In this document: in pieces, positions 31,132-42,108 of the stretch
Numbering within the stretch: position 1 is the stretch's first letter
Layout of the letters: each line of letters begins with the position of its first letter
DNA from: Zymoseptoria tritici IPO323
Taxonomy: Eukaryota; Ascomycota; Dothideomycetes; Mycosphaerellales; Mycosphaerellaceae
NCBI RefSeq assembly: GCF_000219625.1
Contig: NC_018217.1
Coordinates: 2,294,001 to 2,358,000 of the forward strand
Reading direction: 5' to 3'
Length of the DNA: 64,000 bases
Translations under genes and position numbers: made by a program
Notes under the pieces: model-generated
Databases searched by the model: none
The model's input: only the letters and a program-made list of their open reading frames with translations
Told to the model about the DNA's origin: nothing

Positions 31132-32612
31132 CTACAGACCGCTTGTCCAGAAAACTGCTACTTCCTCAGGTCGAGGCGAAGTTTGACGAGGCGACCATCC
31201 TTCTTCGCCCATGGGTAGTACTCGATTCCGAGGCGACTGTGATCTGCCTGATCCGTCCAGTTGTGCTCCAGACGGACCCTCCGATGAGGAAGCCTTGATC
31301 GTCGGCACACCACAGACCGATTCTCTCGGCCGTGGTACTGGCGATCGATGTCCGGCTGGCGTCTCCTGGTTGTTTCCGGACTCTTCATCGAGTGAGCCCT
31401 CGTCTTCCATGGACTCTTCGTTACGAGCGAGATCTTGCTTTTGATAGTCCTCATCATCGCCGGCGTACTCCATAGCTTCATCTTCATTTTCATCATCGGA
31501 CTGCTCCATGGGTGAATCTGACTTGTCTGACGGCTTGTAGTCTGAATCTCCATCGTCGAAGCTCTCAGAAGCCGATAGTATGCTGTCTGACTCCTCTGAA
31601 GCAGACTCGTTGCCATCAAGCACTTCTGCTACCTCCACTTCCACAGTCGACGCCCGCAGATCTGGTAGAACTGTGCCTTTGATGCTCGACTCGCCGGGCT
31701 CAGAGTTGGTTCTATGCTCCGACTTCATCTCAGGCTCAGACTTGTTTCCATGCTCCGACTTCATCTCAGGCTCAGACTTGATTCCTTGCTCAGACTTGGT
31801 TCCCGACTCGGACTTCACCAGGGCCATCTCTCCCAGTTGAGCGTCGAGATCCCACTCCTCGGTAGTCTGGCTGTCCGAGATATCCGCGCTCTCATAGGAG
31901 GAGCTCGAAGACGTCTCCAAGGCAGCTCTGTACCTCATTCTTTCCCTCCGAGCTCGCACGAGAGACGCAAGAGCATCCCGACCATGTCTCTTCGCTCCAT
32001 ACGGAATCCGATATCCATGATCAAAAATCAATTCCAGAATCTCATCTTCGACATCATCGAACCACTTCTCAAACGTCCGCACCGACCTGTTGAGCTGGAT
32101 CGCAGTCCACTTTAGCACAAGTCTCGCGACACTCCCTCACAACTCGAATCACATCTCATCACCAAACTCACGCGCTGGTATTTGTCCTCCGCCTCATTCG
32201 GGTCCACACCCCGACCCAACAACTCCACCACCAAGTCCCAGCTGGACCCCAGAACAGCAAATCCCATCGGATTCCCCTGAATCCCCATCCTCTGCCACGG
32301 CAGGCCCGGCCACTTGTCCCAAAACACTCTGCACACGCCTATTCCACCGTCCAGCGCGCTCCAATGGGCATCGAAGTCCGGGACGAAGTCGGGAAACTTG
32401 TCGTGAATCAGCCAGCGGACGCACTCGTGCTGCCCGGAGTCGGCGGCGGCGCAGATGTAGCGATAAGGGAGGCTGTGGAGGAAATTGGCAAGGGGCGGAG
32501 GCTTGCCAATCGTAGCATCGGGGAGGGTGAAGGTGGAAAGTTCGCGTTTGAGGATCTGGAGGTCGCCGTTTTGAGCGGCTTGGAGAGTGACAGGGCAGTT
32601 GTGGTAGATCAT
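31132..32612 (-). CDS. Ankyrin-repeat protein with acidic repeat-bearing tail
   Basis: Two exons (32612-32172, 32109-31132) give 472 residues; the 62-bp intron is GTGAGT...CTAAAG. The first 150 residues hold about three or four ankyrin-like units: VTLQAAQNGDLQILKREL, YICAAADSGQHECVRWLIHD, and PMGFAVLGSSWDLVVELLGRGVDPNEAE. After the intron comes a WTAIQLNRS segment and a short helical region. The C-terminal 250 residues are acidic and disordered, with a 12-residue repeat built on KSEH/KSEP units (around bases 31700-31815) and long SDDENEDE-type stretches. No catalytic domain is visible. Fungal ankyrin proteins of this kind are mostly uncharacterised; an adaptor role is a guess. The start is the first ATG in front of the first repeat; an upstream exon is possible. 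Confidence 0.7.
31705..31815 (-). repeat. 36-bp tandem coding repeat (12-residue period)
   Basis: The plus-strand block tgctccgacttcatctcagg recurs with a 36-base period at 31715 and 31751, continuing in degraded form to both sides. It encodes KSEH...KSEPEM units in the acidic tail of the ankyrin protein. Confidence 0.75.
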
Positions 32613-33386
32613 CGTGCCGTAGTGATGTACAGCCGTCGTCTATGCTTTGCTCGTGAACAGACAAATGCTGGATGATGAATACTGATGGCTCGAAACATTG
32701 ACCTCACTCAGTGAGGATAAGACGTCGCAGTGAGTGAAGACGCCGTGCTGTCAAATTGTCAAATTGTCAGAATACAGCAAGCAGGTAGACGAAAAGGGTA
32801 GTACTCACCATCTGTATATCGTCCAGGTGCCATCTGGCATGCCTTCTTCCTTCCCTCCTATCACCTCAGCTGTCAGCTCACCCTCCAGGAGCACCTCGTT
32901 GACCAAAGAGACGAAAGAGAAAGAAATCCAAGTCTTCGAGTGGGAAAAATCTGTATTCAACACACTCCCATCTCCTTTCCTTTCAAGAAGGGGAGACACG
33001 AAGATAAGTCTTTCTAATAAACTACAGATTGGGCTCAGCCCGTACCGACACCAGATGTGTCCAGTTTTCCCCATTCGATTTCCGTCACTTCCATCCAATT
33101 TCCTGCTTTATCGGTGTTTTTTTTTGGGTTTCCGTGAGAGCACCCCAAATATGAAAATAGAGTTGGGTGGGTATTCACACATCTGCATCCTTCCTCCTGT
33201 CCTTGTCTCCTTTCCTCCCATGGTTATCGTGGCCACACAATCCAATGTGTGTGCCGGTGTCAACGCCTGTTGTTGACTTGGTTTGCAAATGCTCGCTGAA
33301 TGGTAATCAAAGAAAAACTCCATTTGTCTGCGTCCCCTTGCAGAACGGTTCTTTTGCGCCGTGTAAACTGAAAAATGAAAAGCAAT

Positions 33387-33423
33387 GATGTGGTGATTGT
33401 GGTGATGTGGTGATGTGGTGATG
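33387..33423. repeat. Short tandem repeat, GATGTGGT-type
   Basis: About four units of gatgtggt, one imperfect (gattgtggt), lie just downstream of the kinase stop codon, probably in its 3' UTR. Confidence 0.7.
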
Positions 33424-33456
33424 AGACAGAGTAGGTTGGATGAATCGGTCTACTCC

Positions 33457-35376
33457 TCAAAGCTGGAAGTCTCGCCAGCCTCCGACCCACTCCACGTCTT
33501 GGTCATCGGAGTCGAGGTCGACAGGAGCTTCAGCCAGACGTGAACTGCTTGAACTCCTGCGGCGCCAGTCGTTGTCGAGGAAAGAGTTGGAGCGGAGGCG
33601 TTGCGGACTTCCACTACCCGCCTGGCGCCATTGAGTCTTGGCCTTCTTGTTGCTGCTGAACGGCGCGAAGTTTGAGAATGCACCGCCATACTTGTTGGCC
33701 TTGGCTGGAGTCGCGACGGGCGCAGTGGTCGAAGTGGTGACGACGGGCGCGGCTTCGGTTCTGGCACGACGGAAATTGCCGAGAGCAGCCCATTTGTCGA
33801 GAATGGACGAAGACTTTTGCTTCACAAGAGCCGGCTTCTCCTCGGGAACAGTGAGTGGAGTTGCCGATCTGGCATTCGCATCGATGTCGCTCAGACCAGC
33901 ACGAGGAGTGACACTTCCACGACCATCATCCTTCAAGGATTGGAGCTGAGGCGTGCTGGGCTTTGCAGTGCTCACACGCTCAATCTCCATACCAGCGTCC
34001 TCCAGCGGAACGACGTCCTCTTGGATGGCCTCGACCTCCTCGTCGTAAAGATCGCTCCAAGACTTGGAGAACCCACTGCCACCGTATGGCGAAGACTTTG
34101 GCCGGCTGAAGCTGATGGGCAGCGATCCCACAAAGCTGGTCTTGCTGGACTTTGGTTGGATGGACAAGGCAGAGTGCATCGTGTTCATAGATTTGGCAGA
34201 CTTGTACGACAAGCCAAGGCCGGAATCCAGATTGGACGACAGCGAGGCCTCGTCAGTGTCAACGTATTGCCACTCTGATCCAGGGCCAGGGAAGAGGTCT
34301 TCGTCGTCGCGAATAGTTGACAACTGGCGAGGGGACTTCTGCGGGGTCTTCATGAGTGCAGCAGCCCACGGGAAGGCATCGCCGCCGACAGAGGGAGTGA
34401 CAGCAGTGCTGAGAGACGGTGTGCGGAGTGGCTCGCGAGCGGCTGTTGCAGTAATAGGAACCGACTCGTTTTGGTCCGTGCAGAAGTCATCCAAGGACTC
34501 GTCATCAACAGTGAAGCTGACAACGTCTTCGAGGGCCTCCTTCACACCAGTCAAAGATCGGTTCGCGGGATCCAAAGCCAGCGAGTGCATCAACACGTTG
34601 TAGGTATCCTGCGACATGTTGGGAAAGATGTCGAACAAGCTTTGGCGGTCGCGAGCAAAGTCGGCGAACAGAACGTCCTTTTGCGAGGGAGTCGCGAATG
34701 GGTTGCGTTGAAAGAGGACATTCAACAAGACAATGCCGATAGCCCAGATGTCGCAAGCTGCTGGCGAATATCCATAGCCATACATGGAGGCATCGTATTG
34801 CTCGGGTGCCATGTATCGATCGGAGCCGACAGCGAACTCTGTGGACCAGGTATCGGTAGTGGCCAGACCGAAATCGCCGAGTTTCATTGACGCATCGGAC
34901 GTCAGGAAGATGTTCTCGGGCTTGATGTCGCGGTGGTAGACGCCATTGGCATGCAAATACTCGACAGCACGGACGAGCTCAAGCATGAAGTCGCGTACGT
35001 GTCCCGTCTCCAGAGGTCCCTTTCCAAGTCGGATGGCTTCGTAGAGGTCGCCATTGTTGCACAACTCGAGCACCATGTACTGGTGGTTTTCGGTCTCGAA
35101 ATTGTGGATGAGGTTGACTATGTTCGGGTGCTGGGCCAGTCGAGAGTGAATCGCAAGCTCCTCGGAGTGTTCGTCAGTGGCAATGGCGATCGGACAGTTG
35201 ACACTCCCGGCCGCCGTTGGCTTGGTAATACACTTGATGGCGACGTCGTCTCCGGTGGTGGTATCCCTGGCGGCCAGTACCATACCAAACGATCCATGGT
35301 TCAAAGGTGAAACGGTAGTAAACCGTCCATTGTCGAGTGGTCTTCCTTGTATAAAGCCATCTCGCAAACAGGCCAT
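33457..35376 (-). CDS. Ser/Thr protein kinase, Ksp1/Ran1-like
   Basis: A single exon of 639 residues. The kinase domain fills about residues 15-300: glycine loop NHGSFGMV (26-33), lysine K48 in AIKCI, catalytic HRDIKPEN (148-155, Asp150), DFG at 168-170, and APEQYD in the activation segment. The insert GSVNCPIAIATDEHSEELAIH between K48 and helix C is typical of the Ksp1/Ran1 group. The C-terminal half is a disordered Ser-rich tail, ending in a conserved-looking acidic-aromatic motif (DLDSDDQDVEWVGGWRDFQL). Ksp1 kinases act downstream of TOR and PKA in nutrient signalling, autophagy control and filamentous growth in yeast; transfer of that role is inference. The gene has an unusually long C/T-rich 5' leader (up to about 36.6 kb). 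It is probably active, since all catalytic residues are present. Confidence 0.9.
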   Translation of the reverse strand: MACLRDGFIQGRPLDNGRFTTVSPLNHGSFGMVLAARDTTTGDDVAIKCITKPTAAGSVNCPIAIATDEHSEELAIHSRLAQHPNIVNLIHNFETENHQYMVLELCNNGDLYEAIRLGKGPLETGHVRDFMLELVRAVEYLHANGVYHRDIKPENIFLTSDASMKLGDFGLATTDTWSTEFAVGSDRYMAPEQYDASMYGYGYSPAACDIWAIGIVLLNVLFQRNPFATPSQKDVLFADFARDRQSLFDIFPNMSQDTYNVLMHSLALDPANRSLTGVKEALEDVVSFTVDDESLDDFCTDQNESVPITATAAREPLRTPSLSTAVTPSVGGDAFPWAAALMKTPQKSPRQLSTIRDDEDLFPGPGSEWQYVDTDEASLSSNLDSGLGLSYKSAKSMNTMHSALSIQPKSSKTSFVGSLPISFSRPKSSPYGGSGFSKSWSDLYDEEVEAIQEDVVPLEDAGMEIERVSTAKPSTPQLQSLKDDGRGSVTPRAGLSDIDANARSATPLTVPEEKPALVKQKSSSILDKWAALGNFRRARTEAAPVVTTSTTAPVATPAKANKYGGAFSNFAPFSSNKKAKTQWRQAGSGSPQRLRSNSFLDNDWRRRSSSSSRLAEAPVDLDSDDQDVEWVGGWRDFQL

Positions 35377-38300
35377 GGAGTCGAGTGCCGGGTTATGAGG
35401 GGTGGAATGGAGTAGTGTCCGTGAACACGTGTATCAAACCGTCGGTCGCTTCAACGGTTATGTGGTCTTTGCAGGTACAGCTTTTGTCACTTCTCCTTCT
35501 TCTCTTGCTAGCTTGCGTTCTTTCAATGGGACACACTCCGGGTCTCGTTCAGGTAACAATAAAATATATCGCTCAATTGCAGGAATCAAAGGCGGGAAGC
35601 TCCAGGTCCAGAAGAGGCCGTATTGGTGGTAGTAGTAGCGGAAATCAAGGAAACGTAAGGATCGTCAGTGTTATCATTTGTTCGTGGGTGTCAGGATGCC
35701 GATGGGTCGTGGTAGGCCCAGGCGAGTTCGCGTCCGTCTAGGAGCAGAGGAGTCGGTCGGTCGGAGGTCTGGTATGGGAAGGAGAAGTCGTCAGGGCGTC
35801 AAGCTGGGTGTGTAATAAAGGGATTCCGTGTAATATGTGCTTTGAAGAAGAGGAAGAGGAGGAGTCAACAAAGACCGATGACGTGGCTTTGTGATGAAGG
35901 GCGCCAGGCAGCGGCGGCGGCGTTGGCTGAAGGGGTGGAATGGAGCCTGGGGATGGAGCTGGTCGACACGCAAGTATCTCGTGTCAATGGAACAGTGATC
36001 CAAAGGGCGTTGTCGTGGAGAATGTCGTGAAGGATGTCGGCCAGATCGGGGGGTGTTTCGACTTGTGAGGGTCTCCGAGCTGCTTCGAGGTGGGCGATGA
36101 CGACGCGGACTGATCGACCCTTGATGTTGTTCTTGTGTCAAATCACATCTGAAGTCGGAAACGCTGCCAGTAGAGGTGATGGAGGAATCGTAGGAGGAAG
36201 AGGCGCGGGTGGAGGTTGTCGTCGTGGCTCTCGCGTGGTCGAGGTAGGGGAGGAGCCGTGTGTCGTAGGGTAGTCTCCCGGCCGATTGCCTTGGAATGCG
36301 ACTACTTCGGCTGGTCGGCAACGCTGGTGGGCGGGAAAGAGAGTAAGCACCGAGCGAAGGGAGGTGAGGTGCGTTCGACAAGTCCGGTATGGAGTCGCAA
36401 AACACACAGGTGGGTAGTGGGTTGGTATTATTATGTGAGAGTAGGGAGAAGATGGCGGTGAGGTGTGAGGGTGTGAAGGTGTGATTGAGAGAGTGAATGG
36501 CCCAGATTGGACGGGAACGAGGGAGATCGGGAGGGACTGGAAGCGAATCGAAAGCGGAAGGCCCCACCTGTGCATGTACCTGCGTACCTCCTGAGTCCTG
36601 CCGACTACGGCTCAGAATGGATTAGCACGGATTGGCACGTCCTCGAGTGAAGGGGACAATAGTCGTGGACAGAAACGGCGCCACCCCGTCTACCTTGCCC
36701 ACTAGGACTCAGGAGGTACTGGTACTGGCCGACGGACGGAAGTCTGGTCTGGCCCGGGGCTGTGGGAAGCGAAGACGAGCGGCCAACTCGACGTGACGAC
36801 TGCCGACAAGGAATAAAACTACGAAATCGACCCCATGACCCAGTGATTCAGTCGTCATTTTGCACATCACGATGCCATCTTTCATTGTTGAAAGATAGCG
36901 GCGTCCATCTCAGACATCGCGTCACCCGATTACGACAAGCACAGCTGTCCACTACATTCTTTGTGACAGGGTGAGCTTCCGCAAGCGGAGCGTTCGAAAT
37001 GCCTGGCTGTCATCCATCATCTTGTGTTGCCAAAAAGGCGTGATGAAACAGGCGTCTCGCTCTGATGACCGTTGAAATCGTTGCGGTAGCACGGACGCGG
37101 ACGCGCCAGTCTGCTTTCATTCGTCGTTCTGCTTGTCGGCCGTTTCGTCCTTCCAAGGGTTTGCTCATCGTGTTTTTGCAACAGCTCAGCAACCGCTCGA
37201 GGTCTCCCCGGGGAGATCATTGTTATGTACAATAACAACGAGGACTCGCAGCAAATCACACTGGGCTGCTCTCTCATATCCAAATCCTTGTGACGCTTCC
37301 CATCACCTCCGAGTCCCCATGTTTTAACATGATCATGCAGCATTGGCAAGTAATTTCCATGTCATGCACGCTGGTGAGCAGACTGTCGATCAAGCCAATG
37401 GCGCTCAAAGTCCACGTCAGAAGGTTTCCCGTACTCTCTAGCATCTGGCCACTTGTGGTTTGGACAACAAATAGAGACGGTTGTCGCTACACCCTGCCGC
37501 AGTGCCGCCCACGTTGCTGCATAAAGCGTACCGCTGGTAGAGTCCTGCACGAGGACGGCGAGATACCGTCTAGCCACGTTTCAGCGCAATCCAGCGGCCA
37601 GCATTATTATTGTTGCCGTACCTCCTACGATTGCCGTCTCAACTCAGACGCTGCGTGGAGATGAGGATGTGCTCGTATGCCAGCACTTGTTGAATCATGG
37701 AACCAGCATGATAGCAGCGTGACGACGACAGAACGATGACAAGCAACGATGATGGAACAGGACTCGATGGACGCTTTAAATTGCGAGCGCTTCACCATTG
37801 GCCCAGCTATCGACAGCTCACAAATGCATGGTATGTTCGCGAGTTTCGCCGTCGAGTCTGCTGGGTGTTTTTAGCTCACCGTAGCCGCTGCGGCACGGCC
37901 AGCTCTGCGAATCAGTCGTCGTGGAAGTCCGACCCAAATCTCTTCTCTGTCCACGCCTCCGTCAAGCAGGCGCGTGCACCTGTCGACAACAGCGGTGAGA
38001 GCAAGCACGCCCACGAACTCCGTGATCGAGCAGCCGCGCGCGCACACACCGGCACGTTTCAACCTATGAAGACGACACTGGATGAAGAATTTTTTCTCCG
38101 TGCATAATCCATCTAGACCTGCAGCCACCATCGATAGCGCTGACCTGGTTGATCGTGAGTGGCTTCTTTCTCCGCAGCCTCGGATCTTTGTGCAGTGCAG
38201 GTGCATCATGCAGAGTCAATGTAAAGTGTCCGTCTGGGGGCGGGCGGAAGGGCGGGCAAGCAGCACGACTCGAAGTGAAAGGTCAATTAGCAGCGAATTG

Positions 38301-38680
38301 AAAGACCTCGAGATGCCCTGGCTGTTCTAGACTATCGATGTTTGCTGCGGTTGAGAAGTTTGGCCACATTTGCCATTGTAGCGGTGTGCGGTTTCATCAC
38401 AATTATTTGCCAACGAACAACTTCTTTCCGCAGTACAGATGCATACGACTGAAGACCTAGCTCGTTGTCAACTTGAACTCTGGCATACCCTACACTGGAG
38501 GCTCCGCTCCACGTGTTGGTCGCCGTGGCTCCCGCTGTACGGAGTGTACGCCGTATGAATTTGAATTCACCTGCTTTTCTGTCCCTTGCACTAGCGTGAT
38601 ATGCGTCCCGCGAGCAGCCCATCTCTCCACTTCTCTGCCTTAACTTCACTTCACACTTGACAGTCAGCCTCTTGCCTGAT
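35377..38680. other. Long gene-free interval: kinase leader and promoters
   Basis: About 3.3 kb without a supported protein gene. The part up to about 36.57 kb, read on the minus strand, is pyrimidine-rich and holds a 258-codon Pro/Ser/Arg/Thr-rich open frame that looks like 5' leader of the kinase rather than protein. A perfect 16-bp inverted repeat lies at 36584-36599 and 36704-36719. From 36.8 to 38.6 kb I see only short chance frames. Confidence 0.5.
36584..36719. repeat. 16-bp perfect inverted repeat with 104-bp spacer
   Basis: The arm gtacctcctgagtcct at 36584-36599 is matched by its exact reverse complement aggactcaggaggtac at 36704-36719. The match stops abruptly on both sides. It could be a paired regulatory site or a degraded small inverted-repeat element; no target-site duplication was obvious. 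Confidence 0.75.
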
Positions 38681-39661
38681 ATGGAAGACATCAAACTCAT
38701 CCTACTGGATATTGGTATGCACGATCGATCTGCCTGCATGACAGACATGTGTGAAAATCTCTTCATCCACTTACACGACTCTAGAGGGGACCATTTGCGA
38801 AATTGCCTTTGTTAAATCTGTGCTGGTAGGTCGTGGCACACACCGCCTTGCCATATCTCTCGTATTCCCTTTTGCCACGTCGTCGATACCCTACAGTGCA
38901 CGGCCTCGTACTCACGACTTCTCTCCCAACCTCAACAGTTTCCCTACGCCATTGGCGCTCTCCCTACCGTTCTGTCAGAGAAATGGTCAGACCCAGCCTT
39001 TGCCGCTTACCGTGATGCCTTCCCTGAAGCCCATCGAGAATCGCCCAAAGCTCTTCAGGCCCATGTAGAAGACCTCACCGCCCGCGATGTCAAAGTCGCC
39101 TACCTCAAGAACTTGCAAGGCTATCTCTGGGAGGAGGGCTACAAGTCCGGAGCGTACTCCACGCCGCTGTTCCCGGATGTGGTGCCCAAGTTGAGAGACT
39201 GGCGGAGGAGGGGATTGGAACTGGCGATCTATTCTTCCGGCAGTGTCTTTGCACAGAAGCTCTTGTTTGGGCATGTGCAGGCTGAGAGCAGTGAAAGCGG
39301 AAGTCACAAGAAGGTTGAGGACTTGACGGAGCTTTTCGGCGATGAAGCTTGGTTTGATACGACCAACGCTGGACTGAAGACGGAGGCAAGCAGCTATGCC
39401 AAGATAGCAGAATCGCTCAAGGTATGGCCATTCCATCGACTCCATCAATACATGCTGATGCGTAAGTCATAGTTCAAGCCATCGACGATGCTCTTCCTCA
39501 GCGACAACGTCAAAGAGGTCGATGCCGCTATCGAAGCTGGCATGCAGTCAATACTCGTGGACAGGCCTGGTAATGCTGCCGTGTCAGAGGCCGACCGAAG
39601 TAGACTCCAAGTCGTTACTTCACTGGACGAAATCGAGATCACCGGGCAGTCGAAGAAGTGA
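38681..39661 (+). CDS. UTR4: Enolase-phosphatase E1 (methionine salvage)
   Basis: Four exons (38681-38714, 38785-38825, 38939-39421, 39473-39661) give 248 residues, the normal family size. Introns are 70, 113 and 51 bp. HAD-phosphatase motif I is D10-I-E12-G-T, split by intron 1, then CEIAFVKSVLFPYAIGALPT across intron 2. Motif II is IYSSGS, the family block GYLWEEGYKSG precedes it, and motif III/IV is MLFLSDNVKEVDAA. The enzyme enolises and dephosphorylates 2,3-diketo-5-methylthiopentyl-1-phosphate in the methionine salvage pathway, in the cytosol. The acceptor of the last intron could be at 39472 or 39478, a two-residue difference (FK). The remaining motifs are intact. No other salvage gene is nearby. 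Confidence 0.92.
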
Positions 39662-40205
39662 GATGAACGAGCTTGCGGACGTAGATCACACGGCAGCTTC
39701 GATGTCGAGACACCGTCTTGTGGGCACAGCTTGTGATCAATTGGGAGGGATCTTGGCTGACTGCCACTGTCCAGTCAATCCGCTGATGCTCGGCGAAGGC
39801 TTACGACCAGAAACCTGCGTGCGAAGGTATCTTCGTCTTGCCACGACTTTGAGAAGGTCAAGCAGGATAAAACAAGTAAGCGTCTCCACGGGTATCGAAT
39901 GTTCTGCCATCCGATCTGTCTTAGATTGTACATCTTCCATCGCTCAAACATCATACCGATCCAGATGTTTCAATCAGCGCTTCTATCTTGGTCAATTGTT
40001 TGCTTGTGCATCGTGGAAGATGCAGCAGGTCTCTTCACAACCCCTTCGCTTCACCTGATGCAGTTCGAAGCACATCGTCACACCAGTGAAGACCAAACAA
40101 AGTCTCCTATTGAATACAGTAAGTTCCAAACAGCGCACATCAAAACAGTACTCGCAGCCTGAGCAGGCCAGATCACTCGAGACGCAGACGATCGATCAAG
40201 CCATC

Positions 40206-40727
40206 ATGGACTCTTCCGATTCGACACACATTCCACCAATAGAGACCACCCTGCCACCAAGCTACCAACTTGTCTCCAGCCGAACCATACCCATCATCAT
40301 TCACATGTATCAAGTCCTCCCGGACAAACCTCTAGGCCCAAACCTCCTTCTAGCCGGCCCTTTGCTCAAACACCAACCCGATCTGCTGAGCCTCCCCCTC
40401 TCAGCAACTTACGGCGAGTTGATTCTGCTCCTGCATCAGCGCGTGCTCGCTCGATCGGGTGTTCGAGTTCCTAGCAAGTCGAAGAAGTTCTATTGCCGGG
40501 CGGTACTGGTGGCGGATGGACAGGAGATCCTGCTTGAAGTTGGGAGCTGGGAGGCGGCGAAGGAAGTGTTGGAGAAGTGGAAGCACGCGGAGTTGAGTTT
40601 CTTGTTCGCGATTGTGGATAGAGGGTACAAGGGAGTCGGGATGTGGGAAAGGCTGAGGAGAATGTTTTGGGGTTTGGGTGGTGGTAGTGTTTGTTTGGTT
40701 GAGCCAAGATTGGCGACGCAGGAGTGA
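40206..40727 (+). CDS. Small hypothetical protein
   Basis: A 173-residue frame from ATG 40206; the frame is open upstream to 40086. No family is recognised. The sequence has a hydrophobic-rich first half (TIPIIIHMYQVLPDKPLGPNLLL, then LPLSATYGELILLLHQRVL), a SKSKKFYCRAVLVADGQEIL block and a helix SWEAAKEVLEKWKHAELSFLF, consistent with a small folded domain rather than a membrane protein. The pattern (strand, helix, strand, strand, helix, strand) could suit a ubiquitin-like or ferredoxin-like fold, which is speculation. It is convergent with the Bet1 gene (251 bp between stops). It is a plausible gene by length and composition only. Confidence 0.5.
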   Translation: MDSSDSTHIPPIETTLPPSYQLVSSRTIPIIIHMYQVLPDKPLGPNLLLAGPLLKHQPDLLSLPLSATYGELILLLHQRVLARSGVRVPSKSKKFYCRAVLVADGQEILLEVGSWEAAKEVLEKWKHAELSFLFAIVDRGYKGVGMWERLRRMFWGLGGGSVCLVEPRLATQE

Positions 40728-40978
40728 AAGGAGAGGTGGTGTGCAAGGGACTTTGAGATGTCCTTCGGCGAAGGGTGGATGGTGGAATATTTGTTTTCTT
40801 GCAATGGCATCAGCCCTGAGTATCAGCACAATTCGCGCCTAGATGCCCGAATGAAGTTGTTCGTATCGCCTCTCTCTGAGCGGGCGATCAGTCGTGTAGT
40901 CCTTCGTGGTGCTTTATACGCCCTCCCACCAAGATATTCTCTGCGTGTCTTCCTTCGGCCTGTCCAGAAGCCATCTTC

Positions 40979-41707
40979 TCAGAACAACCACACATATGCA
41001 AAGAGTAAGAACACCGCAAAGAAGAACCCAATCCACACCTTCCAACCCACGCCCGTCCGCTCCGCCATCCTCAACATTCGATTCATCGTTCCTCGTAACC
41101 GGTTTCTCGTCCCTTCAAACTGATCGTTCATTTTCTCCGCAAACGCCGTACTGTCGCGAATCTCGTCGCCAATGGCCATCGTCAACTATGCACCTCCGAG
41201 TCAGCATATCGCTCCAAAAATCCCATTCTATCCGGTCTCCATTCCGTCCTCACTGCCCCAGGACACGACCCGTGTATGCAGAACTACTCACATCCTTCAA
41301 CATCTTCACTTTCTTACTCATCTCTCCCGCTTGATCATCATTCTGGCTCTCCAATTCACTCAACACCGAATCCGAATATTGTCCCCTCCGATTCGGAGTC
41401 GCCGTTCGGAAGCCTCCATCTCCACTTCCTCTTGCGCCTGCCGCCTCTGCTCCGCCAGGATAAGCACTGAACGCCGCAACGCCTTGTGAAATGCTCGGAT
41501 CGCCGTATGGTCCCAGAGAAGGTTGACTGTTGTGTAAAGGTCGTGGCGCGGGCGAGCCAGAGCCTGGACGGGATCGATTGGGTGCGGCGACGTCGTAGGA
41601 GGAAAAGAGAGAGTTGCGCGAGTCGCGCTGGAATCTGGAGACATACGATGTGAGATGAAATGGTATTGTGGCCTCCAACTTGGGTCGCTGGCTTACCTTG
41701 AGGCCAT
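40979..41707 (-). CDS. BET1: Bet1-type SNARE (ER-Golgi)
   Basis: Three exons (41707-41697, 41634-41292, 41185-40979) give 186 residues. The first exon has only 11 bases (M-A-S and part of R) and is joined by a GTAAGC...CTCCAG intron to FQRDSRNSLFSSYDVAAP. The SNARE motif spans the second intron: YSDSVLSELESQNDDQAGEMSKKVKMLKD, then LTMAIGDEIRDSTAFAEKMNDQFEGTRNRL. A C-terminal anchor follows (VWIGFFFAVFLLFAYVWLF). Bet1 is the Qc-SNARE that drives fusion of ER-derived vesicles with the early Golgi. The N-terminal Gly/Pro/Ser-rich extension is longer than in yeast, as usual in filamentous fungi. The heptad pattern and the anchor make the assignment solid. Confidence 0.92.
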
Positions 41708-42108
41708 TGAGTGTGCTGTCGAGGTCGAGATGTGCGGTATGGGATTGTTACAGTGGGGCGGAGATAGCGGCCTTTAGTTCTACGACCGAGCGAGGTCGTG
41801 TTGTTGGAATTTCAGCGACAAGACCGACGAGTGGAAAATCTTGGACAAGTGTGCAAGTCATATGCTTTGAGGGCATCATTAGATTATGCATAGTCTGCGA
41901 CACGAGTACAAGCGACATAAGCCGTGCAAAGCCATCCCATGTGATACAGTAACAATAATCAACGTGTCCTTTTCGTCCGTCTACACTTCTTCCTTTCTCG
42001 TGCTGTGGCCAATCCGTTCATGCTCAATCCCAAAACGCCTCTTTCATGCTCAATCATTGCCATGCCGTCCATATACACAGTCATTACTCACGCCCATGTT
42101 ACGGCGGT

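Noticed and set aside
32734..33276. 180-codon frame on plus
   Set aside because: Lies in the gap between two minus-strand genes, Ser/Pro-rich, no family, no splice support.
35791..36567. 258-codon Pro/Ser/Arg-rich frame on minus
   Set aside because: Composition of a pyrimidine-rich leader, no domain; treated as possible upstream ORF of the kinase, not a gene.
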